A DNA stretch of 64,000 nucleotides from Adenanthera pavonina (Eukaryota > Streptophyta > Magnoliopsida > Fabales > Fabaceae): assembly GCA_026686845.1 (NCBI GenBank), contig JAIVEN010000001.1, forward strand, positions 34,216,001 through 34,280,000. The letters run 5' to 3'. Position 1 is the first letter of the stretch, and the number at the start of each line of letters is the position of its first letter. Of the stretch, positions 48,727-58,939 are shown one piece after another. Made by a program: the position numbers and the translations under genes. Under the pieces are notes generated by a model. It searched no databases. It saw only the letters and a list, made by a program, of their open reading frames with translations, and was not told where the DNA came from.

Positions 48727-49901
48727 TCATATATAAGGCTTATGACTATGAAATTTCGCAAACATGTCATTTGCTAATGTGTCACAAAAAGTGTTCCATG
48801 CATAAGAGTTTCGATGGTTAGATTGAGGCTGACATTAACATTAGAATTATTTGTTGCTATAACATCAAACTCATCCTTAAGTGGATATTCTCCTTGTTGT
48901 CAAATGAGGTTATGTGATATACAAGAAGCTAATATAACCTGATTTTGTGTTTGCACAAGATAAAATGATGGACTTTGAAGAATTGCCGATTGTAACTTTA
49001 ACATCCCAAAACACCTTTCGATGACATTATGTGCTGCTAAGTGTCTCATATTGAAACATTCATGTGGTGTTAATGTACTCGACCCTCTCTTTATTCATTC
49101 AAGTGGAATCTTTGGCATTTATATGGAGCAACGAAACCTTTATAATTAGTAAACCTAGCATCTACCAATTAGTATTGACCTAGAAAGCTTATAGCAACAT
49201 TAATCAACAATTAGAACAAAGCTCATAGCTTCAGTTGACATATATGGTTAGACTATAGGACATAAATGAGAGCATTATGTACAACACAATTGAAAGATGT
49301 CATTTCACCATGTGGAAATTTCAATCCATGCCTTCTTGTGATTGCATCATGCAAAACTCTTCTATTAGCCACAGATCCTTCCTAGCCAGGCAAGACATAT
49401 ATAAATTGTGCATCTTAGGAGCAAATGCCTAAGACATTGGTTGTAATTTTGCCTTTACGATTTCAATATCAGGGTTTATCAATCATTAGTACCTTTATTC
49501 TTATGTGTGTTCCATCAATGGCTCTTAAACAATCCTACATATAAAAGACAAAATTGTGATTATATAGAAAGACATGGTATAGAGTTGGATGTGAATTGAC
49601 AAGAAGCATGAAATTACCTTCAACCACTTCTATCTATCATTTTTCTAAATTCTCAGGCACAAGCTTTGGTTTTTTTGCACAACTCTCTACCCAATTACAT
49701 CATAGCATTTAACACCAAATTAAGCACCTACTAATAGTTTTCCCGAACCTTCCAAAATAAAATTGTATAACTTTATTCTTGACATGGTGTGCAAGAATGT
49801 GCAAAAACATTGCTACTTATTCATCAACAAGCATATTTTTTGTTGGTTTTAGACCATCTATTCTCTCAAGCATGTGACATAGCCTATCAAATGTAGCCAT
49901 A
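48727..49901 (-). pseudogene. PIF/Harbinger transposase (DDE_Tnp_4 type), broken
   Basis: Read on the minus strand from 49901: MATFDRLCHMLERIDGLKPT, a VDE segment with a stop, then VAMFLHILAHHVKNKVIQFY, FGRFGKTISR, a decayed KWLK segment, and an intron (about 49540-49620). Then come CLRAIDGTHIRIKV, TTNVLGICS, FIYVLPGWEGSVANRRVL, LVDARYTNYKGFVAPYKCQ, NVIERCFGMLK and NSYAWNTFCDTLANDMFAK, to TGA at 48727-48729. The catalytic Asp (AIDGTH), Asp (LVDARY) and Glu (NVIER) are all still readable, but stops and frameshifts separate the blocks. The 5' end is cut exactly by the LTR-like element starting at 49902. This is the enzyme that would move both ORF1-bearing copies. Confidence 0.85.
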
Positions 49902-51095
49902 TGTAACATCCCCAAATTTCTTGAAGGATGCCACTGTATGTATAAAGATACGAAAATGTGGCATGAGATACATGAAAAGATGGAAAATAAAGTGAGATGG
50001 TAATTGTCATGCTCAATTCTTAAATGAAATTAATTTCCTATATGGTCCTTAGAAGGGATTATGTTTGGTTTTTAATTGAAATAAATTTTTCATAAGGTCG
50101 TTAGAAGGAATTAATTACAGAACTGAGTAAAAAAATATGTAATATACCTATTCAATTGAAGTTCTTCTTGAACTAAGCGTAATAGTATAAGTATTGCACA
50201 GCTCGGAGGTCAAGATTGAAAGATAGACTAATTTGAAAGTTTATTATGAATAGTAAAAAAGAATTATTAAGAAATTGGTATTTGGAAAAAATTAAGAGGA
50301 CGTACTTGGAAGAATCAGTATTTGTGTTTTTGGCCCGACTCAAGGGCAAAATGGTCATTTCCAAGGTTAGAAAAAGAAATGTGAAACTTGCTTTTGAGTC
50401 GTAAGGGAAAAGAATTATTTGCAATTTAGTCATTAAAAGGAAAGAATTAGTTAAATTCAAGTCCTTGGGAAAAATTATGAGAAATGGCTCGAAAGAATTA
50501 AAAATTGTAATTTTGCTTCAGTCAAGGGCAATTTCATAATTTTTAGAAGTTTTGTCAAAACACAGCTCTCAATGAGCTGAACTCAATGAAATACTGCTTA
50601 GAGCTAAATGACTTTTAAATTGAAAAAGAGGTTTGTGAGTTCCATAAAAATAGACAGGTGAAGAGAAAAGGATGTGAATCCTTACAGATATATTTTGGGA
50701 TCAAAATAATGAAGTTAGACCAAAATTAAATCTAGAACAATTCTGTACCAATTAAATGACAATTACAACAAAAGTATTTAATTAATATAGGTAAAATTAT
50801 TGGTAAAAGGTATTTTGGACTAATAAACATTATGAAGAAATTTTTGACCAAAAACCCTCTTAAGTGCATAAGATGTGTAGCTGGCCATGTGAGGGATTGA
50901 ATTTTGAATTGGTTTTTGAAAGCTACTTCTTTAAGAAGTAATTAAAAAAAAAAGTAATCAAGGTTAGTTTGAGTAAACTATGATTAAGCATTTTATTAAT
51001 ACTCTTTCTTCACTTGGATGAACCAGTAGCTATAAGGGGTGATAGAGAGCCTCTAAAACAGAAAACAAAGAAGAAGAAAACATGAAAGGAGAGAG

Positions 51096-51100
51096 AGAAG
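51096..51100. repeat. Target site duplication AGAAG (left)
   Basis: AGAAG precedes the 5' LTR and is repeated exactly at 63174-63178 after the 3' LTR. Confidence 0.9.
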
Positions 51101-52962
51101 TGTTGAATCAAGAGTTTTGATGATTCTAAACTAACATTCAAGAGCTTGGATTGAAGATATCAAAGGAGATCAAAGTGTTTCAAGTGAAGAATTTCTGAGT
51201 AATAGCTGTTAGATCTTCTGTAGGATCTTTTGTTATGTTTAAATAAGGGTAAAAGGTTTTGATTTTAAGTAAAGATGTTTTTAAACCTTGATTTTATGAT
51301 AAATCTTGACTTATTTGAAAAATACCCACAAACAGATGAAGCTTGAAAGTTTAAACTGAACTGTCATATTGGAAATTTGAACTTTGACTTTGGAAATTCG
51401 AATTTCGAGCTAAAACTGAATAAATCTGAAAAGATGTCTCTCTGTCAGAAGAATTTTGGTTTTCCAAAATTTGAATTTTCATCCAAGTCTGAAAGAAGCC
51501 TTTTTGAGACAGATGAACTTCACATCTTCAAAATTTGAATTTTAGATAAAATGCAGTTTGTGAAAACCAAAGAAATTCGTCTGAAATAATGTTGAAGTTC
51601 ATCTGAAATCAAGAAGAAATTGAGTTTGAAAAACGCTCGCTGACAAACGAACTTTGGCCTTCTAACATTCGAATTTTCATATAAGTCTGAAAGAAGCTTT
51701 TTTGTAACAGACGAACTTTAAGTCTTCAAAATTCGAATTTCAGACAAAATGCAATTTGTGAAAACTAAAGAAATTCGTCTGAAACAATGTTAAAGTTCAT
51801 CTGAAAGCAAGATTATATTAAGTTTCAAAATTGCACTCTGACAGACGAAATTTGAACATTAAAATTTGAATTTTTAGAAGCTATGTTTTTGAGACTGTTG
51901 AAATGAAACATTGACATATGAATAACAAAGTCCTGTAACATTCGAATATTGAAGTTAGTTTGAAAAGAGTCACTCTGACAGACGAACTTCACTCTTTCAA
52001 AATTCGAATTTCAAAGAAAGTGAACTACTGTGCTTTTTGAACATACTAGGAACAGACGAATTTTGGGTTTCCAAAATTCGAATTTCGAAGGCACTGTAGA
52101 AAATTGAAAACACTGTTCACACTTAACAGAAAAACCTTCTTCTTGAAAATTCGTATGTCATATTGTAAAAATATTTTGTAAGTTTCAAAATTCGAATTTC
52201 ACTTCATGAACAGATGAACTTTGTGCTGTAACGTTGGAAGCTTTAACCTTTGGTTCCTTCGAAATTCGTCTGTTGACCAACCAAAATTCAAATTTCAGTA
52301 TGTCAGAAGCATTAAATGCGGTTAGTTAACGGATAGTTTTTCAGAGTAACCGTTGGATGACTTCCCCAACGGATAGATTTTGTCTCTAACGGACATTTGA
52401 GACCTAAATCTATAAATATAACATCATTTGAAGTTATGAAAAGAGAATCAAACTTGTATATACCGAATTTCTACCAAATCTTCTTCTCAAAAGCTTTTAT
52501 CCTCTCAACTTCAATATCTATACTTTAACCTTCATATCTACTCTATTCAAGAGAGTTATATCTTTGTAAACAATCTACTCTTCATCTGGAAGATAGATTT
52601 ACTTGTGAGGGGAAATCACAAGGGGATTGGGTAGCACATTGTAGAAGTGCTTAAAGAGATTGAGAAAACTCCAGAAATAGAGCATACTCATTGTACTGTG
52701 GCATTAGCAAGAAGCCCGTTAAATTCTTGCTGTATAATGGAAAAATCTCAAGAGTTGTCTTGGGGACTGGACGTAGGTCAAGTGGATAGACCGAACCAGG
52801 ATAAATTACTGAGTCTTCTTCTCCTCATCTTTACTTTTCAACTTGCTTTGTTTTGCACGTTGCTTCCCTTATACTGTGCTATCTTCACCCATTTCACTTT
52901 GTGCAGAAAAATTTCAATCTTCCCAATTCACCCCCCCTCTTGGGAAGTCAGCCTTGTTAACA
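51101..52962 (+). repeat. Sirevirus 5' LTR
   Basis: 1,862 bp, starting TGTTGAATCA and ending CTTGTTAACA. U3 (about 51370-52290) carries about eleven AAATTCGAATTT-type palindromes alternating with ACAGACGAACTT-type motifs. A TATA box is at 52411-52419. The frame at 52647-53111 starts inside the LTR and is probably not a gene. Confidence 0.92.
52411..52419 (+). promoter_or_regulatory. TATA box of the 5' LTR
   Basis: TATAAATAT, in the same LTR position in copy A (minus strand, 7919-7927). The solo LTR has TATAAATAG at 34854-34862. In the 3' LTR of this element it reads TATCAATAT (about 62624), so only the 5' LTR keeps it intact. Confidence 0.6.
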
Positions 52963-52964
52963 AG

Positions 52965-52976
52965 TGGTATCAGAGC
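52965..52976 (+). other. Primer-binding site (initiator Met-tRNA)
   Basis: TGGTATCAGAGC begins 2 nt after the LTR end and matches the complement of the 3' end of plant initiator methionine tRNA, the primer for minus-strand synthesis in most Ty1/copia elements. Confidence 0.93.
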
Positions 52977-53017
52977 CCGGATTCCCATTCAAAGGATCTC
53001 ATAGTCCGGGAATTAAG

Positions 53018-54817
53018 ATGGTTGGCTTTGGAGAAAGCATACATCCTGAAGGGAACAACACTAATAGACCACCAGGCTTCAGTGGATAACATTATGGGTA
53101 CTGGAAGATGAGGATGCAGATCTACCTCCAATCAATTGATCTTGATATCTGGTCAGTCATTGAGAAAGGAGATTTTGTCCCAATGACTCTAACTGAAGAT
53201 GGAAGACACAAAGAGAAGCTAGAAGCAGAGTGGAATGAGGAAGACAGAAGGAGAGTACTGCTAAATTTCAAAGCAAAGCATTGCTTAGTTAGTACCCTGA
53301 ATCAGGACAAATTCTACAGAGTTTCACAATGCTCCACTGCAAAAGGGATGTGGGACACTCTGCAGATTGCACATGAAGGAACAACTGGGGTAAGGGAGAA
53401 CAGACTGAACACATGCATTGGAGAGTATGAAAGCTTCAGAATGACTGAAGGAGAAATTGTAAAGGAGCTGCAAAATAGATTCACTCTCATTGTGAATCAA
53501 TTGAAAAGCCTGGGAAAGGAATACACTCAGTCTAAAAAAGTAAGAAAGATACTCAGAGCTCTCCCTCTAGAATGGCAGCCCAAGGTGACAGTAATAGAGG
53601 AAGCCAGAGGAGAATCAATGGCCTCTGTCACAGCTCTCTTCGGCAGTCTTGAGGAGTATGAAGGAAAAATTAAAGCTCTCAAGGAAGCTGGGCTGGACAA
53701 AAAGAAGAAAGACCTTGCTCTAAAAGCTGCAGATGAAAAGGAAGAAGAATCTGATGAAGGAGATGAGCTCGGTGAGGAAACTCTGACTATGATGGTCAGA
53801 AAATTCAGAAGATTTTACAGTAAGAAGAAGAACAAGAGATTCTTCAAGAAGGGAGCAGCTGGTGAAAGCAAGAAAGAGGTAAAAGAGCCCGTGACTTGCT
53901 ATGAATGCATGAAGCAGGGACACATCAAATGGGATTGTCCTCAATTTCTCAAAAAGCAAGAAAAGGACAAGAAAGCGGCAGACAAAGGGAAGAAGAAGAA
54001 AGCCTACATCTCATCAATATGGGGTAATAGCTCAGATGAGGAAGAAGAGGATGAAGATGAAATTGCCAACATTTGTCTGATGGCGCTTGCTTCTGAGGAA
54101 GCTGAACCCTCATGCAGTAATGATCAGGAAGAAGAGGTATATGAATATGAACCTTCCCATTCTGAGTTACTTAATACATTTCATGAGCTTCATGATGAGT
54201 TTATTAAAGTTGCTAAAGAACTAAAACTAGCAAAGAGAAAGATTAATAAACTGGAATCTCAAAACAACAGTTCTGAAATTACCTTTCTACCTACTACTCA
54301 ATCTGTTTGCTGTACTTCATGCATTGAACTAAAGCAAACTAATAATTACTTGATAAAAAGCATGTCTAGGCTCACTAGAGGTAAAGATATATTGTTTGCC
54401 CTGATGGGGAGCCAAAGAATATCATAAGGAAAAGCTGGTCTTAGCTATGATCCATGTGCTGTCAAGGAAAAGATTAGGAAGAGAAACCAGAATGCATACA
54501 TGAGGCATTTTGTGCATGCTGAGAGCAACAAAAAGAAAGATCACATGTCATCTCGCATTGAAACATATAATCAAACAAAGCATGCAAGACAAAAGTATTA
54601 TCTGCATTATTTTCTTCCTACTTCTCAATCTACCAGTCCCTTCACTACCTGTCATTTTTGTAAGAAAAAAGGACATATTTCCAGCTCTTGTGCTTTGAAG
54701 AAAAATGGACTTGGCAGGAAAGTTGAATGGGTTCCCAAAGTTGCATCTGCATCTAGAAAAAAATCTACTAACCAAAAAGGACCCAAGCAAATTTGGGTAC
54801 CTAAAAGGAAAACATAA
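53018..54817 (+). pseudogene. gag: Sirevirus gag with two in-frame stops
   Basis: Gag forms the particle and binds the RNA genome. The likely start is ATG 53018 (MVGFGESIHPEG). A TAA at codon 24 (53087-53089) is followed in frame by HYGYWKMRMQIYL, the usual N-terminal copia gag motif. The retrotran_gag (UBN2-type) region spans about residues 25-200 (AKGMWDTLQIAHEG; ILRALPLEWQPKVTVIEE). A zinc knuckle, CYECMKQGHIKWDC (CX2CX4HX4C), follows at about residue 295. Then come an acidic region and a coiled-coil-like stretch. A second TAA is at 54425-54427; the same frame continues through a second Cys/His cluster (CHFCKKKGHISSSC) to IWVPKRKT and the stop at 54815-54817. The pol frame is -1 to gag and is open from 54805, a 13-nt overlap. 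Confidence 0.85.
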
Positions 54818-57800
54818 ACATTATTTTGCAGGTCTGTCTTAAAGCTAAGAAGAGCAACAAATGGTATATGGACAGTGCCTGCTCAAGTCGCATGACTGGT
54901 GATAAGGAGAAGTTCATCACCCTTAGAGATAAAAAAGGAGGAAAGGTGACCTTTGGAGGTGATCAATATGGCAAAGTTGTTGGTATTGGCATTGTGGGCA
55001 AAAATCCGGAAACATCCATTGAAGATGTGCTGTTTGTGATTAGCCTCAACCACAATTTGCTGAGTGTGAGTCAGACCTGTGATAAAGGAAATTGGGTGCT
55101 GTTTGACTCAAAGTTTTGCCTGGTCATCAGAAAAAGTGATCACAAAGTAATCTTCAAAGGTCAAAGGGATGGTAACTGTTATACTATTGATCTTGATGAA
55201 CATCCTTCCTTGGATTCTGTGTGTTTAATTAGTCAAGATAATGATAGCTGGTTATGGCATAGGAGATTAGCTCATGTGAACATGAATCAACTGTCTAAGC
55301 TAGTTAAAAATGAGCTAGTAACTGGTCTGCCAAAAATATCTTTTGAAAAGGATAAAGAATGTGATGCATGCTTAAGAGGAAAACAAACTAAATCATCTTT
55401 TAAATCTAAAAATGTAGTTACCACAACAAGACCACTTGAATTGCTGCATATGGACTTAATTGGACCATCTAGGGTGAAAAGTCTTGGTGGTAATCTATAT
55501 GTGCTTGTAATTGTGGATGATTACTCCAAATTCACTTGGACATTATTTCTATCCTCTAAAAGTGATACCTTTGATGCATTTGTAACCTTAGCTAAGAAAG
55601 TGCAAAATGAGAAAGGTATTTCTATTGTGTCTATCAGGTCAGACCATGGAGGAGAGTTTGAAAATGCATACTTTCTGGAGTACTGTAATGAGCATGGGAT
55701 TGACCACAACTTCTCAGCTGCAAGGACCCCTCAACAAAATGGGGTAGTAGAAAGGAAGAACAGAACAATTGGAGAAATGACCAGAGCTATGTTGAATGAG
55801 AAGGAACTCTCTCAAGTGTTTTGGGCTGATGCGGTGAATACAGCAAGCTACATCATAAACAGAGCCTACATCAGACCAATCCTTGGGAAGACTCCATACG
55901 AGCTGTACAAGGGAAGAAAGCTAAATCTGTCCCATCTCCATGTGTTCGGATGCAAATGCTTCATTCACAACAATGGGAAAGAAAATCTGGGTAAGTTTGA
56001 TGCTAAATCCGATGAAGGTATATTTCTGGGCTATTCTAGTAGGAGCAAGGCATATAGAGCTTATAATAAAAGATCAAATGTGGTAGAAGAATCTGTGCAT
56101 GTGGTTTTCATTGAAAATGAAACTGTTTCAAAACATGTTACCAATGAGAATGATCTTGCTTTCAACTTTGAAAAACTAGACATTTCTGATAAAAGTAAAA
56201 CTGAACCTCCAAAGATATCTGAATCTGTTAACATAGAGGAAGATATCTAGGAGCAAGAGTTTGATGAAGAAAATAACGAAGAAACATCTCAAGAACTCCC
56301 TAGAGCTTGGAGATATCAAAGGAATCATCCTGTTGATCAAGTAATAGGGAATGTTCAAAAGAGAGTCAAAACCAGAAAACAGTTAAGGAATCAAATGCTC
56401 AACTGCGCTTTCATTTCTCAAACTGAACCCAAATGTGCTGAAGAAGCGTTAACTGATGAATACTGGATTTTGGCTATGCAAGATGAATTAAATCAATTTG
56501 AAAGAAATCAAGTTTGAGATTTAGTGCCCAGACCCAAAAATCATCCTGTTATTGGTACCAAATGGGTTTTCAGAAATAAACTTGATGAATCTGGAACAAT
56601 AATAAGAAATACAGCTAGATTGGTTGCTAAAGGGTATAATCAGGAAGAAGGTATTGATTTTGAAGAAACCTTTGCACCAGTAGCTAGATTAGAAGCTATA
56701 AGAATACTGCTAGCATATGCATGCATGAAAAATATTTTACTGTATCAAATGGATGTAAAGAGTGCCTTTCTAAATGGATATATCATGGAAGAAGTTTATG
56801 TAGATCAACCTCTAGGTTTTGAGGATTCTACAAAACCAAACCATATGTATAAACTGAAGAAAGCTCTTTATGGTTTAAAACAAGCCCCTAGAGCATGGTA
56901 TGAGAGACTGAGCAATTTTTTAACTGAAAAGGGGTTCAATAGAGGCAAAGTTGACACAACTTTATTCACTAAGAAGGAAAATAAAGATTTACTAATTTTT
57001 CAAATCTATATTGATGATATTATTTTCGATGCTACTAATGAAACTCTTTGCAAGAAATTCTCTGAGTTATTGCAGGGAGAATTCGAGATGTCCATGATGG
57101 GTGAACTCAACTTCTTCCTTGGACTGCAAATCAGACAGCTTGATGATGGTATCTTTCTCAGTCAATCCAAGTATCTAAAGGAGTTGCTAAAGAAGTTTGG
57201 AATGGATAATGCCAAGCCAATAGGAGCACCTATGGCTACTGCAACCAAACTAGACATGGATGAGAATGGAAAGATGTTTGACATTACTCAGTACAGAAGA
57301 ATGATTGGATCTCTGCTGTACTTAACTGCCAGCAGACCTGACATTATGTTCAGTGTCTGTATGTGTGCAAGGTTCCAATCATGCCCTAAAGAAACCCATG
57401 CAACAGCTGTGAAAAAAATTTTTAGATATCTTGTTGGAACATCACAGATGGGTCTTTAGTATCCAAAAAGCAATAGTGAAGATCTCAAAGGATACACTAA
57501 TGCTAATTTTGCAAGATCCAAAACTGACAGAAAAAGCACAAGTGAAACTTGTCAGTTTCTTGGAGGATCCCTGGTTTCATGGTTCAGCAAAAAGCAAAAC
57601 AGTGTGACCCTATCCACTGCAGAAGCTGAGTATGTTACAGCTGGAAGCTGTTGTGCCCAAGTCATCTGGATGAAGCAGTAGCTTGAAGATCTTGAGGTTA
57701 AAATGAAAGAGATACCAATCATGTGTGACAACCAAAGTACCATAAATGTCACCAAGAATCATGTCATGCATTCAAGGACGAAACATATTGAAGTTAGGCA

Positions 57801-57957
57801 CCACTTCATAGGGGATCACGTTTTGAAAGGAGAAGTTAAGCAAGAGTACATCCCGACAGAGGATCAAGTTGCTAATATACTCACAAAGCCTCTATCAGAA
57901 GACAGGCATTGCAAAATAAGGAGAGAATTGGGTATGGTAAATCCCAGTGAACTGTAA
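54805..57957 (+). pseudogene. pol: Sirevirus pol: protease, integrase, RT, RNase H; four stops
   Basis: Single frame, -1 relative to gag. The protease active site is WYMDSACSSRMTGD. The GAG-pre-integrase HHCC region is WLWHRRLAH..CDACLRGKQ. The integrase core has Asp (LLHMDLIGPS), Asp (IRSDHGGEFE) and Glu (NGVVERKNR). RT has YQMDVKSAFLNG and IYIDDIIF (the YxDD box). RNase H has STAEAEYV and CDNQSTINV, and ends LTKPLSEDRHC. Stops are TAG 56248, TGA 56515 (Trp site), TAG 57457 (Trp site) and TAG 57679 (Gln site). The first RNase H catalytic block reads GYTNANFA, where copy A has GYIDADFA, so catalytic Asp is changed to Asn. The enzymes would make and integrate cDNA, but this copy cannot do so unaided. 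Confidence 0.9.
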
Positions 57958-58939
57958 GTTATTCTCGTGCAATCTTGTTTTCAAAGGTTAAGTCTAACTT
58001 TGGCATCGGAGTATGTTTAATTTAAGTTGCAGGTGCTCCTCACAAGATTCAATGGCAATAAACTTGAAGATTGGAGCACACCAGAATGGAACAACCAGAA
58101 AGTGAAGTAAATGACAAAAATTCTAAGTTCTGGATCCATTCTGTAAGTTTTTAAAGATGAAATTCGTATTTTAAATGTGTGTTGGACATATTTTGCTTCA
58201 TAAATTGTGTTTTTGAACTGGTCAACGTGGTCAACATTCGAATTTTAGTTGACCAACAGACGAACTTCGGACTGTTATGCCTTGGAATAGTTCTCGGTGA
58301 TACCTCAAAATTCATCTGTTGAATCCTAGAAGTTCGAATTTTCAAGATCAAAAATTTCAAATTTATGTTTGTCCATCACTGTTATACGAATTATCACTTC
58401 TTAACTTACGAATATTGCACAACCTTTACAAAAGTTGAAAAATTTGAATTTTCAGTTCAAAATTCGTCTATTGAATCATGTTCTTCATGTTGAATACTTG
58501 AAAGATGAAGTTCTGCATGCTAAATTCGTCTATTGGTTGTTGTTTTGTTTGTTGCCTGCTGTTTTCTCTTCAACATTCGAACTTTGTTGGAACAAAATTC
58601 GTCTATTGTGCTTGTTTTGCTTGTTCCAAGCCTTTATCAGACGAACTTTAAGATGAAAATTCGTATGTCAGTAAGCTTTGCTAAACGGTTTAACTTGTAA
58701 CTGTCCGAAGTTCGAATTTTGACCCCTCAAAATTCGTCTGTCAGACGGTTATATACGTTAAAACCGACGGTTTTCTCTTGAACAGACGCAACCCTATTCT
58801 TAACTCCTCTGAGTCTATTCCAATTCTCTCATCAAATCTCGTAAATTCTGACCAAAAACTGCCATTTCCCACCGATTAAACTTCCTTTCGCATCCTTTAA
58901 ACCCATTCTAAGCCTTATTCTGCAACATTCATCTGAAAA
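57958..58939 (+). repeat. pol-aORF spacer with LTR-like motif clusters
   Basis: About 1 kb of non-coding sequence. Between 58200 and 58750 it holds repeated ACAGACGAACTT and AAATTCG/TTCGAATTT motifs, like those of the LTR U3. A CT-rich leader-like stretch follows (58780-58935) before the aORF start. It is shared with copies A and B. Confidence 0.75.

Noticed and set aside
52647..53111. 154-codon frame spanning the LTR and leader
   Set aside because: It runs across the LTR end and PBS, and the same frame exists in the 3' LTR; it is not a gene.
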